DNA from: Vibrio sp. SCSIO 43135 | GTDB taxonomy: Bacteria; Pseudomonadota; Gammaproteobacteria; Enterobacterales; Vibrionaceae | Direction of reading: 5' to 3' | Assembly (NCBI RefSeq): GCF_023716665.1 | Contig: NZ_CP071860.1 | Location: 1,054,001-1,118,000 of the forward strand | Length of the DNA stretch: 64,000 nucleotides | In this document: positions 8,348-17,065 of the stretch, in pieces | Layout: every line of letters begins with the position of its first letter | Numbering within the stretch: position 1 is the first letter of the stretch | Position numbers and translations under genes: made by a program | The notes under the pieces: generated by a model | What the model saw: only the letters and a program-made list of their open reading frames with translations | What the model was told of the DNA's origin: nothing | The model's database searches: none

Positions 8348-11300
8348 TTATCCGGCAGTGGATGGTTTGATTCGATAGAAAATGACGAACAATACAGGTA
8401 CGACAATTAGCGTCAGTACCGTAGCAAAGCCTAAGCCTGCCATTATTGTTATTGCCATTGAGCCAAAGAAAGCATCAAATACGAGCGGAATCATGCCTAA
8501 TATCGTGGTTAACGCCGCCATACTTACCGGTCTAACACGGCTGATTGCACTATCTAGTACTGCTAAATACGGGTCTTTACCTGATTCCAATTCAATATTG
8601 ATTTGGTCGAGTAGTACAATGCCATTTTTTAAGATCATCCCACTTAAACTTAATAAACCAAGGAAAGCGGTAAAACTAAATGGCATGTTGCTACTTAATA
8701 AGCCAATTGAAACACCGATGATGCTTAGAGGGACGGTAAACCAGATAACCAGTGGTTTTCTCACTGAGTTAAACAGCAACATCGTGATGATGAACATCAA
8801 CAAGTACCCCATTGGTAATGAACCAAATAACGACTCCTGTGCATCTTTCGATGATTCGTATTCTCCCCCCCAAGAAATCGAGTAACCAGCGGGAAGGTGC
8901 AGAGCTTCAACTTTAGGCTGAACACGTGCAAACAAACTTGCTGGTGTTTCATCACCTAGAACATCATGGTCTGCCAGTACTGTTAATGTACGTTTTCTAT
9001 CTCGACGCTGAATCAGCGGTTCTTGCCACTCCAATGTCACTCCATCGATTACTTGTTCGACAGGAATATACGTCTGAAGTGATGGGCTCCAAATCTTAAC
9101 GTTAGCTAACGATTCAAAATCAACACGTTCGCTCTCCGGCAAGCGCGCAATAATCGGCAGCATATGAGTTCCATCACGCAGCAGACCAATCGCACTGCCG
9201 CCAAACGCCATTTGTAGGGTTTCAGACAACTCTTGCTTTGAGATCCCTAAACGTCTTGCTTTAGATTCATTAAATAGCGGGACGAGCTCTTTGGTTCGCT
9301 CACGCCAGTCATGGCGAACATTGCGAGCACCTGGGTCTGCAAGGAAGACATCTTCCACTTGCTGAGCGATGTTACGCAAAACTTGTGGATCAGGCCCCGA
9401 AATACGCGCTTCTATTTTGGAGGCGGGTGACGGACCAAATTCGATCAACTTGAACTGGAACGTTGGTTGATTGAACTTAACTGGAAGTTGCTCGTCCAAC
9501 TTTGCCAACAATTCAAACATCGCATCACGATCAGTCGCGCGAACTTGCAGCTGCGTGTACGCTTCGTAGCTTTTCTCTGGCTGATACGTTAACGCAAAAC
9601 GTTGCAGGCCCTGCCCCGTGGTTGTGGTAACAAACTCAACGTTATCTTTGCTACGAATATAGCTTTCTACTTCGTTAGCTTGCTTAGCTGTTTCGCGTAT
9701 ATCAGTACCTTCCGGCATCCACATGTCTACGTAGAACATTGGTGTATTAGACGCAGGGAAGAATGACTGCTTAACGGAACCAAACCCAATAACAGCAGCG
9801 ACAAGTAACGCGACCATACTCGCGACCGTTAACCACCTGAAGCGCATTGCAAAGCGAAGTAGCGTACCGAACACAGTAAACAAAACACCTTTGTAAGGGT
9901 CAACATCTTCCTGTGCACTATCCGATTTTTCTTCTTTTAACAGTAAGTTAGCTAAGAATGGCGTTAAAGTGAGTGCCGTAATCCAGCTCAAGAACAGCGA
10001 GTAACAAAGAACCCAGAACAAGGACTCCATAAACTCGCCTGTTGCGTCCTGCGATAAACCAATCGGAGCAAACGCCGTGATCGCAATGATTGTCGCACCA
10101 AGCAACGGCCACTGAGTCTGTTTAACAATATCAACCGAGGCTTGTAGTTTACTCTTACCCTGCTTTAAGCCGACAAGAATACCTTCTACCACCACGATGG
10201 CGTTGTCGACCAACATACCTAGCGCGATAATCAATGCCCCTAGAGAAATACGATGTAATTCCACATCGTTGTAACTCATTAGAATAAAGGTACCAAATAC
10301 CGTTAACAGAAGTACTGCACCAATGATGATGCCGCTTCGTAACCCCATCGCAAACAGCAGAACAATAATTACGATTGCCACCGCTTGGCCTAAGCTGACA
10401 ACGAAGTCTTGTACTGATTTATCCACTTCCGCTGACTGGTTATAGAAGTAGTTAAGCTCCACACCCGCCGGTTTGATACTTTCAAGTGCAGCTAACTCTT
10501 GTTCAAGCGCTTTACCCACCTCAACAACGTTAACACCAGCATTAAATGAGATTGCAAGGTTGATTGCCGGTTTGCCGTTGTAAGTGATTAGGTTAGAAGG
10601 CTTTTCTTGAATACCACGCGTTACGTCCGCCACATCTTTCAAGCGAATTAAATTGCCCGTGTCTCGGCCATGAATGACGAGATCTTCAAGCTCTTCTACC
10701 GACGTTAATGTGCCGTTAGGTCTAATCGTGAGGGCTTGGCCATTCACCATCACTTCGCCAGCCGCTTGAACACTGTTCTGCTGACTCAACAATCCAACGA
10801 CAGTATTCATATCGAGGTTAAATGCAGCAAGTCTTTCCAGCGAGATTTCAACAAATAACTGCTCTTGTTGGTCTCCCGCAATCGCAACTTTGCCTACACC
10901 GTCGACCAGCTCCAACTCTCGAGTAAGATGATCGGCATAGCGTTTTAGCTCGATGTAATCAAAGCCATCGCCGGTGAGCATAATCATGATGCCGTACACA
11001 TCACCGAAGTCATCGATGATTTGGACCGAATTCACCCCACTAGGCAGTGTTGGTGATAAATCGTTGATCTTACGACGCATTTCGTCCCAAATTTGCGGTA
11101 GCTCATCCGGGCCATATTCCATCTGCATGCTGACCATAATCTGAGACATGCCGTTGGAAGACGTCGAGGTGATTTTATCGATATATGGGAGTTTCCGAAT
11201 TTCCTTTTCCAACGGATAGGTAAGCTCTTCTTCTACTTCCTGGGACGTCGCACCTGGATAGGTGGATATGATCATTGCATCTTTAATAGTAAACGCTGGG

Positions 11301-11410
11301 TCTTCGAGGCGACCTAAATCCATAAAGGACGTAACACCACCAACCGCAAGGATCACAAGGAAAAGCCAACTAATGACCTTGTTCTTTATTGAGTATTCAG
11401 CAATGCTCAT
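8348..11410 (-). CDS. RND multidrug efflux permease
   Basis: A 1020-residue AcrB-like inner-membrane pump with two repeats, each of six helices plus a large periplasmic loop. It exports drugs or bile-type amphiphiles using the proton gradient, with adaptor proteins and an outer-membrane channel. The TM4 proton-relay segment reads LGMLVDNAIVVVEG: Asp402 is kept, but the second Asp of AcrB-type pumps is Asn403. It overlaps the upstream adaptor gene by 4 bp (ATGA), so the two are translationally coupled. Two adaptors plus one pump and a divergent TetR match the Vibrio vexIJK/vmeTUV organisation, by recall only. No outer-membrane factor gene is adjacent. Confidence 0.93.
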   Translation of the reverse strand: MSIAEYSIKNKVISWLFLVILAVGGVTSFMDLGRLEDPAFTIKDAMIISTYPGATSQEVEEELTYPLEKEIRKLPYIDKITSTSSNGMSQIMVSMQMEYGPDELPQIWDEMRRKINDLSPTLPSGVNSVQIIDDFGDVYGIMIMLTGDGFDYIELKRYADHLTRELELVDGVGKVAIAGDQQEQLFVEISLERLAAFNLDMNTVVGLLSQQNSVQAAGEVMVNGQALTIRPNGTLTSVEELEDLVIHGRDTGNLIRLKDVADVTRGIQEKPSNLITYNGKPAINLAISFNAGVNVVEVGKALEQELAALESIKPAGVELNYFYNQSAEVDKSVQDFVVSLGQAVAIVIIVLLFAMGLRSGIIIGAVLLLTVFGTFILMSYNDVELHRISLGALIIALGMLVDNAIVVVEGILVGLKQGKSKLQASVDIVKQTQWPLLGATIIAITAFAPIGLSQDATGEFMESLFWVLCYSLFLSWITALTLTPFLANLLLKEEKSDSAQEDVDPYKGVLFTVFGTLLRFAMRFRWLTVASMVALLVAAVIGFGSVKQSFFPASNTPMFYVDMWMPEGTDIRETAKQANEVESYIRSKDNVEFVTTTTGQGLQRFALTYQPEKSYEAYTQLQVRATDRDAMFELLAKLDEQLPVKFNQPTFQFKLIEFGPSPASKIEARISGPDPQVLRNIAQQVEDVFLADPGARNVRHDWRERTKELVPLFNESKARRLGISKQELSETLQMAFGGSAIGLLRDGTHMLPIIARLPESERVDFESLANVKIWSPSLQTYIPVEQVIDGVTLEWQEPLIQRRDRKRTLTVLADHDVLGDETPASLFARVQPKVEALHLPAGYSISWGGEYESSKDAQESLFGSLPMGYLLMFIITMLLFNSVRKPLVIWFTVPLSIIGVSIGLLSSNMPFSFTAFLGLLSLSGMILKNGIVLLDQINIELESGKDPYLAVLDSAISRVRPVSMAALTTILGMIPLVFDAFFGSMAITIMAGLGFATVLTLIVVPVLFVIFYRIKPSTAG

Positions 11411-12480
11411 TGTTGTGCTCCTTGAACAGCCATACCTTCACGTAACTTACGCAAGTTTGAGTTAATCAGTACATCTCCGCTCTGAACGCCAGATGCGACA
11501 ACTGCACCTTCACTATTAATCTGTTCAACCTCAACCGGCGCGCGCGTTGCAACGCCTTCTTGTAGCTTCCACACGAAAAACTCTTTTCTTTCAAGACCAC
11601 TGTCGATCGCCGTCATTGGCACCTCAAACCCTTGCACCGTGCTCAAACCCGCTGCCACCATATCCACTGTGACGTTCACACTGGTGCCCGGCAGTATCTC
11701 TGGTTCTACTTGTGGCATTGAAAGCCAGAATTCATAAGTTTGGCTCTGAGGGTGTAACTCACTAGTGTGTTCCAGGTAGTTCAATGTGTAACTCCCCTCA
11801 TGACCAGAAAACGTCGCACTTGGCTGGTATTTCTTTGCGTTACGATTTGGGTTAAGCATCGCGATCACCGAATCCGACAAGCTGATGCGGACATACACTT
11901 GGTCATCTTGATAAATACTCAATACACTTTCACCTGGAGAGGTGTTCTCAAACCGCTTCTTATCGACACCAGCTACCGTGCCAGCAGCTGGAGAACGCAA
12001 GCGAGTGTATTCGATTTGAGATTTGGCCAGGCCAAGATTAGCCTGTGCCAGCTTAAAGTTAGCGGTTAACTCGTCATGCTCCGCTTTGGAAATCATCTTG
12101 TTGCTGAACAAATCTTTGCCGCGCTGGAACTGCTTTAACGCCAATTCCATTTTCGCCTGTGCATCAAACAAGGTTTGTTTTTGCTTAGAGTCATCAAGAA
12201 TGGCAACCACTTCACCTTTCTTTACTCGATCCCCTTCTTGTACCAAGATACCTGAGATCTCACCGTCCAAACGGAATGACAGCGGCGTAAGTTCTGCTGG
12301 CACAACTTGACCGTTAAAGCTTCGGTACTGGCTAACAATAGGCTGTGCCAGTGTGACGGTGTTTACTTGCAACTCAGGGCGCGGACGATGTTCAGTCTGT
12401 TGCTCACAGCCTTGAATTGAAGTCAGTGTAACCGCGGCCAGTCCAGCCAAAGCTAGCTTAGAAATTACGTTACGTTTCAT
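11407..12480 (-). CDS. RND efflux periplasmic adaptor lipoprotein (second)
   Basis: A 357-residue membrane-fusion protein. Its lipoprotein signal peptide ends TSIQGC, with lipidation expected at Cys25. It then has the barrel/lipoyl/coiled-coil hairpin plan: LDGEISGILVQEGDRVKKGE is the lipoyl half-motif, residues 100-160 are a helical hairpin, then RLRSPAAGTVAG. It starts immediately after the stop of the first adaptor (TAAATG) and overlaps the pump gene. Two adaptors may form mixed adaptor rings; which one contacts the pump cannot be told. Confidence 0.92.
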   Translation of the reverse strand: MKRNVISKLALAGLAAVTLTSIQGCEQQTEHRPRPELQVNTVTLAQPIVSQYRSFNGQVVPAELTPLSFRLDGEISGILVQEGDRVKKGEVVAILDDSKQKQTLFDAQAKMELALKQFQRGKDLFSNKMISKAEHDELTANFKLAQANLGLAKSQIEYTRLRSPAAGTVAGVDKKRFENTSPGESVLSIYQDDQVYVRISLSDSVIAMLNPNRNAKKYQPSATFSGHEGSYTLNYLEHTSELHPQSQTYEFWLSMPQVEPEILPGTSVNVTVDMVAAGLSTVQGFEVPMTAIDSGLERKEFFVWKLQEGVATRAPVEVEQINSEGAVVASGVQSGDVLINSNLRKLREGMAVQGAQQ

Positions 12481-13554
12481 TTAGATACCCGCTTCTCTCG
12501 TCCATGCTTTCACTTGTTGACCATCCATTAGATTGGCCACACCGGCTTCCACTAACAAATCACCTTTCTCAATGCCTGAAACCACATTGCCATGCTCGTC
12601 TATCGCTACCTCTACGCGGTTAACTAACTGAGTTTGTGGGTCAAAGCGCATCACTACACCTGATTGCACCTGTTTTTCTACCCAGGCACTGTCAGCCAAA
12701 CGGTAGTGATTCGGTTTTTGGGTATTAACGAGTTTTACCTGTCCACTCATTCCTGAGAGTAAGTTCAGTTCTTCAGGCCTTTGAATCGTGACGCTCGCGG
12801 TATAGCTGTTGGTGTCCATATCAGGTTGGGTCGACACTTCTTTAAACTGAGCGGGTATGACATATTGGCGATGGCTGTCCATAGATACAGAAAGCTGACC
12901 ATTGCGAATCATATCCAGACCATAAATCTCGGTGTAGCTCACTGGAATGGTAAAAGTCACATCCATTACTGAATTATCAATTACGTTTAGAACAGGCTGA
13001 TTAGCTGCAACCACTTCATGAGCTTTTGCAAATGACAAAGACACCACTCCATCAAACGGTGCGGTAATTACCGTGTACTGAAGATCCGTTTTAGCTTGGT
13101 GCAACGCCACTTTTGCAGCTTTGTAGCTGGTTTCCGCTTGGTCGAAACTGTCGCGACTGATCAGTTTTTTCTTCATCAACTGTTGTGCACGCTTCAACTG
13201 CGTTTCCGCCAAATCGTATTCCGCTTGTCTCGCATCAACAGCTAATTGGTAATCTGTTGGGTCAAGTTTCGCGAGAACCATGCCCTTGCTGACAGGCTCT
13301 CCCATTTGAACTTCTACCGTTTCGATTTCACCTGGTACCTGAAATGACAACGCCGCTCTTTCGGTCGCATCTATCTTGGCGATAAAGCTATCTAATTGCT
13401 GCGCCTGAAGATCCGGTACTTCGACCAGTTTGACTGGCTTGATAACCGGGTTTGTCATTTCTGAATTCGCTTTATTACACCCAGCCAAAACAAGGCTGAA
13501 AGCAGCCACTGTGAGCAATCGTCCGGGTATTGATTTTGAGTTTAAGCTGAGCAT
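12481..13554 (-). CDS. RND efflux periplasmic adaptor lipoprotein (first)
   Basis: A 357-residue membrane-fusion protein, first gene of the efflux operon. Its lipobox LVLAGC puts lipidation at Cys26. VPGEIETVEVQMGEPVSKGM is the lipoyl motif, residues 105-165 form the alpha hairpin, and VITAPFDGVVS is the second lipoyl half. It has the same length as the following adaptor but a clearly different sequence, so this is not a recent duplication. It faces tetR across a 152-bp promoter containing two dyads. Confidence 0.92.
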   Translation of the reverse strand: MLSLNSKSIPGRLLTVAAFSLVLAGCNKANSEMTNPVIKPVKLVEVPDLQAQQLDSFIAKIDATERAALSFQVPGEIETVEVQMGEPVSKGMVLAKLDPTDYQLAVDARQAEYDLAETQLKRAQQLMKKKLISRDSFDQAETSYKAAKVALHQAKTDLQYTVITAPFDGVVSLSFAKAHEVVAANQPVLNVIDNSVMDVTFTIPVSYTEIYGLDMIRNGQLSVSMDSHRQYVIPAQFKEVSTQPDMDTNSYTASVTIQRPEELNLLSGMSGQVKLVNTQKPNHYRLADSAWVEKQVQSGVVMRFDPQTQLVNRVEVAIDEHGNVVSGIEKGDLLVEAGVANLMDGQQVKAWTREAGI

Positions 13555-13576
13555 AATTGTTCTCGATTATTGTTAT

Positions 13577-13590
13577 TGCACACCTGTGCA
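13577..13590. promoter_or_regulatory. Candidate TetR operator overlapping divergent promoters
   Basis: TGCACA-CC-TGTGCA is a 14-bp palindrome. It sits immediately before TATAAT (13592-13597), a good -10 for the tetR direction, and close to TATACT for the efflux operon on the other strand. A repressor bound here would block both promoters. The palindrome is seen; the role is inferred. Confidence 0.5.
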
Positions 13591-13642
13591 GTATAATTAC
13601 CGTATTCACAAGATCAATATATATTTTCCACTTGGACAATAT

Positions 13643-13679
13643 TTTTTACCGTGAAAAATCGGACGAGATCTGGTAAAAA
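13643..13679. repeat. Inverted repeat just upstream of tetR
   Basis: TTTTTACC (13643-13650) and GGTAAAAA (13672-13679) are exact inverted copies with a 21-bp spacer, 28 bp before the tetR start. They may be a second operator or two half-sites. Confidence 0.35.
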
Positions 13680-13706
13680 TAGAGCGTTCGAACAGGGGCA
13701 ATAGAA

Positions 13707-14423
13707 ATGACTGAAAGAAAACAAGGGCGTAGAAGCGCACAGGATGCTGAAAAAACCAAATGCGATATCATGTGCGTGGCAGCCGAGTTATTTTGCGAAC
13801 TGGGCTACGAACGCGTCTCTTTACGAAATATCAGTGAAAAGGCGGGAGTATCACACAGCTTGATTCGCCACCATTTTGGCAGCAAAGACAAGATTTGGTA
13901 TGCCATCAGTGACGGCCTCCATGAGTACATGGAGAAATATATGGGTACCATCATTGAGCACATGCCGAAGTCAGCGAATGCCAATGAGAAGCTCTACTTC
14001 TTCGTCGTTCATTTGCTGGCACACATGCTGATTGCTAAGCAACCGATCCAGCTCATTGCCGATGCTGTAAGGCAAGAAGACGCACTGTTCGATTACTTTA
14101 TCGACCGCTCAGGAGAGCTGCAGAAAATCGTTTTTGCCATCGCTGATGAGTACAATGAAAAGCACCCAGAGACGCCCGTTAAAATTTGGGAAATCAAATG
14201 GCAGATGATCATGTTCGCTCATGGCGCTGCAAGCATGAGTCCGTTCTTGAAACAGACATGGTCGGACGAAACAACCGATTACGACCAATGCCTGCTCAAA
14301 CACTGGGATATGTTCAATCAGATGATGATTTGCCGATTTGGCATTACCGAATCTCAGCAGGTGAAGCCCGCTTCTGTTGCAGACTTAATTTACGATGTAC
14401 CATGTGAATTCAAATCAGAATAA
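13707..14423 (+). CDS. TetR-family repressor, divergent from the RND operon
   Basis: A 238-residue TetR protein. Residues 15-65 form the helix-turn-helix (AAELFCELGYERVSLRNISE, then SHSLIRHHFGSKDKIWYAI), and the rest is an all-helical ligand domain. AGGGGC lies before the ATG. It is divergent from a three-gene efflux operon, so it is the probable local repressor, released by a pump substrate. It is somewhat longer than average for TetR and ends at a strong terminator. Confidence 0.9.
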   Translation: MTERKQGRRSAQDAEKTKCDIMCVAAELFCELGYERVSLRNISEKAGVSHSLIRHHFGSKDKIWYAISDGLHEYMEKYMGTIIEHMPKSANANEKLYFFVVHLLAHMLIAKQPIQLIADAVRQEDALFDYFIDRSGELQKIVFAIADEYNEKHPETPVKIWEIKWQMIMFAHGAASMSPFLKQTWSDETTDYDQCLLKHWDMFNQMMICRFGITESQQVKPASVADLIYDVPCEFKSE

Positions 14424-14424
14424 T

Positions 14425-14453
14425 AAAAACGCCTCCTAATTGGAGGCGTTTTT
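14425..14453. terminator. Bidirectional terminator between tetR and the helicase gene
   Basis: AAAAACGCCTCC pairs with GGAGGCGTTTTT around a 5-nt loop, between convergent genes. Confidence 0.93.
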
Positions 14454-14499
14454 ATTTATGTCGTTAAAGCCATACAAGATTAATGGATGAATGCAACGG

Positions 14500-15759
14500 C
14501 TACCTACGTTTACCACGCCCTGCGTGAATTTTTAGTTTGGCTTTCATTTTACGTTTTTCCGCAGAACGACTCTTTTTACGTGGCGATCTATCGGGTTCAA
14601 TCTCTTCAATCAAACTAGGTTCAAAACCTTGCAACCACTCTTGAGGTAAACGCTTGTCCAGTAGGGTTTCTATGGCCTCAAGTAAGTACTCTTCATCGCG
14701 ACTCATTAAAGATATCGCAAAACCTTCCTGCCCCGCTCTACCCGTACGACCAATACGGTGCACATAGTCTTCAGCTTTGTATGGCATATCGTAGTTAACC
14801 ACTTGCTCTAGCTGCTGAATATCGATGCCTCGAGCAGCCACATCCGTTGCAATCAAGGCTCTTACTTTGCCCTCTTTGAAGTCATCAAGCGCCTTTTGGC
14901 GAGCACCTTGGCTCTTATCTCCATTGATTGAAGCCGCTTTAATACCATCAAGTTTTAATTCTTTGACTAATGCATCTGTGCCTTGCTTAGTTTTAGTGAA
15001 GACTAACACTTGCTGCCAATTGCGAGAGCCAATTAGGTATGCGAGCAGCTCGCTCTTTCGCTTCTTATCCACTGGGTAAACAATTTGTTTAACCGTCTCA
15101 GCGGTACTATTTGAAGGCGTGACCTGGATTTCGACCGGATCATTCATCATCTTATGCGCGATGGCTTTGATTTTCTTATCGAAAGTCGCAGAGAAGAACA
15201 GGGTCTGACGGACTTCATTCATTCGCTTCAGAATGCGCTGAATATCCGGCATAAAGCCCATATCCAACATGCGATCTGCTTCATCTAAAACCAGTACTTC
15301 TGTTTGAGTCAGAATGATGTTTTTGCAGAACAAATGGTCCAGTAATCGCCCTGGCGTGGCGATAAGCACGTCAGCCCCACCTTTCAAATTTGCGGTTTGC
15401 ACATTCATACTCGTGCCACCATACGCCGTGACAATTTTAAGCTCAGTGCCGCTTGCATAGCTGACTAAGCTATCGTAAACCTGTTGCGCCAGTTCACGAG
15501 TCGGCACCAATACCAAAGCTCGTATCACTCGGCTATTTTCTTCACGTTGCTGTGGCTCATCTAGGAAACGTTGCAATATAGGTAAGCCGAACGCCGCTGT
15601 TTTTCCTGTACCGGTCTGAGCGCCCGCCAACACGTCATTTTTCTCTAAAACTTTTGGAATTGCCTGCTGCTGAACTTCTGTTGGCTGCGAGAAACCAAGC
15701 TCTTTTACAACCTCAACCAACTGAGGGTTTAGACCTAATTCTAGAAATGGATGTGACAT
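14500..15759 (-). CDS. DEAD-box ATP-dependent RNA helicase, RhlE-like
   Basis: About 419 residues with the full DEAD-box set in order: AQTGTGKTAAF (motif I), PTRELAQQ (Ia), TPGRLLDHL (Ib), LDEADRMLDMGF (II), FFSATF (III), ATDVAARGIDI (V) and HRIGRTGRAG (VI). A short basic tail (SPRKKSRSAEKRKMKAKLK) probably binds RNA. It remodels structured RNA, for example in ribosome assembly or decay. I start at ATG 15759 (MSHPFLELG) rather than the in-frame TTG twelve bases earlier; neither has a clear ribosome site. It follows acpH by 36 bp in the same direction. Confidence 0.93.
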   Translation of the reverse strand: MSHPFLELGLNPQLVEVVKELGFSQPTEVQQQAIPKVLEKNDVLAGAQTGTGKTAAFGLPILQRFLDEPQQREENSRVIRALVLVPTRELAQQVYDSLVSYASGTELKIVTAYGGTSMNVQTANLKGGADVLIATPGRLLDHLFCKNIILTQTEVLVLDEADRMLDMGFMPDIQRILKRMNEVRQTLFFSATFDKKIKAIAHKMMNDPVEIQVTPSNSTAETVKQIVYPVDKKRKSELLAYLIGSRNWQQVLVFTKTKQGTDALVKELKLDGIKAASINGDKSQGARQKALDDFKEGKVRALIATDVAARGIDIQQLEQVVNYDMPYKAEDYVHRIGRTGRAGQEGFAISLMSRDEEYLLEAIETLLDKRLPQEWLQGFEPSLIEEIEPDRSPRKKSRSAEKRKMKAKLKIHAGRGKRR

Positions 15760-15795
15760 GTGATTTACCAATAAAGAAAGCAGGCGCGGATTCTA

Positions 15796-16377
15796 TCAGA
15801 ATGACGCTCGTTTTGCTGCGTTTAATACATCTGGGTAAAGCGTATCAAATAACAACTGCAGCTCAGCGTAATTTGCCTCTATATGCTGAAAGCAAGACGC
15901 AAGCCCCGCCATTCTCGGGCTACGTTTCGACATACGCTGCAGAGCATATTCAATATTGTCTAATTCTTGGTACGACTCTAGCCACTTCCCCTTCCACATA
16001 TGGCCTGTGGTAACTTTAAACCTTTCTGGCAATGGGAAATCGGCCTCGCTTTGAGTAGCCACTTCACTGTGTTTACAAAACTGGGCCAGAGATTCGGAGT
16101 GATAAGTTTGCCATTTTGAGGCCAAACAATGATCCCAAAAGACATCTAAAGCAATAGGAGCAAATCGGCGTGATGTTCCTGAAAACATCTGCTTTGCCGG
16201 TTTCATCACTTCATGATGGTCAGTATAGGAGTCCACCAGCCGATGCAGCTTTATACCGTCGACAATATGAGGTTGGAACTTTCCTGCTGGATCCCCTTTA
16301 ACAAAATCACCCAGCAAGTTCCCTAGCAGGCTCGAATCACAATGATCAGCAATATGAAGATGAGCTAGAAAGTTCAT
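15796..16377 (-). CDS. acpH: Acyl carrier protein phosphodiesterase
   Basis: A 193-residue AcpH homologue of usual length. It begins MNFLAHLHIAD with GNLLGDFVKG, then HRLVDSYTDHH and DVFWDHCLA. These are His/Asp clusters of the HD-like metal site that removes 4'-phosphopantetheine from ACP. The C-terminal RMSKRSPRMAGL block is also typical. Its promoter must lie in the gap to the right. It is probably co-transcribed with the helicase gene downstream. Confidence 0.9.
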   Translation of the reverse strand: MNFLAHLHIADHCDSSLLGNLLGDFVKGDPAGKFQPHIVDGIKLHRLVDSYTDHHEVMKPAKQMFSGTSRRFAPIALDVFWDHCLASKWQTYHSESLAQFCKHSEVATQSEADFPLPERFKVTTGHMWKGKWLESYQELDNIEYALQRMSKRSPRMAGLASCFQHIEANYAELQLLFDTLYPDVLNAAKRASF

Positions 16378-16607
16378 AACAACTCGTTCAGTATCCTTAA
16401 TGATTTGGGGCGTTCGATTTACTTCAAACAGTGATTTCAGTGTAGCGAAAAATGTGCGTAGCGCTTGGATCTAACCAATTCGACCAAACAATACGGTTAG
16501 AGCGTGGTTTAGAAACCGCAAACCTTAAACCTTAGCCCCTAGAAACAGAGTGCCTAAAAGCACAAAGCCAGTGCAAAGGCACTGGCTTAACTGGTTTCGC
16601 GGGCAGA
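16378..16607. other. Intergenic region upstream of acpH
   Basis: About 230 bp that should hold the acpH promoter on the minus strand. Apart from the hairpin at 16566-16587, which ends the small ORF to its right, I see no gene or tRNA in it. Confidence 0.5.
16566..16587 (-). terminator. Terminator after the 39-codon ORF
   Basis: AGCCAGTGC-CTTT-GCACTGGCT on the minus strand, then TTGTGCTTTT. It lies 21 nt after the stop of the small acidic ORF, giving that ORF its own transcript end. Confidence 0.8.
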
Positions 16608-16727
16608 TTATTTGAATGTCTCTTCCGCAAGTTCTTCGATCGACTGTTCGTAGTCTGATAAGTCGATACCGATTTCCATCGCATCTAGTAGTTCTAGACA
16701 CTCATCGTTCGCATATTGGTCACTCAT
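16608..16727 (-). CDS. Small acidic protein of 39 residues, unknown function
   Basis: The ORF starts at ATG 16725-16727 with a perfect AGGAGG six to seven nt upstream and ends in TAA, followed by an intrinsic terminator. The product starts MSDQYANDECLELLDAMEIG and continues IDLSDYEQSIEELAEETFK. It is strongly acidic, one Cys, one predicted long amphipathic helix, no signal peptide or membrane segment. The perfect ribosome site and private terminator argue for a real gene. I do not recognise it. It may bind a partner protein. Confidence 0.75.
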   Translation of the reverse strand: MSDQYANDECLELLDAMEIGIDLSDYEQSIEELAEETFK

Positions 16728-17065
16728 TTGGGACCTCCTTAAATACAAGACTTGTACTACACACTCCTATATGGAGTCTGTTGTTCCTTTTTAAAGCATT
16801 TATATGACACTTTTTTGAAAGCGGGAAGAGAAAACGTACCCCGATTTGATTCTGCGCACAAGTAATCGTTTGCCACTGCATTGAAGCGTCACGATCGGCT
16901 TACTGTAAACTTACCATTACGCTCGCGGACAAAAAACATTACATTTAGCTTGATCTTTAGTGTGTAATTCCACAAAATCCCCAACAAAGCAGTTGTATCG
17001 TGCGAAATAAACATATCTACCGCTACATATGACAACCACCAACACATGTACCGAATATTTTACAG
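16728..17065. other. Intergenic region between the small ORF and tyrP
   Basis: The left part holds two short dyads on the leader side of the 39-codon ORF: TACAAG-A-CTTGTA (16744-16756) and ACTCC-TATAT-GGAGT (16763-16777). The right part must hold the tyrP promoter; the TGTAAACTTAC near 16914 only weakly recalls a TyrR half-site. No further ORF seen. Confidence 0.45.

Noticed and set aside
16905..16930. TyrR box before tyrP
   Set aside because: TGTAAACTTACC has only a half-site; the other arm is missing.
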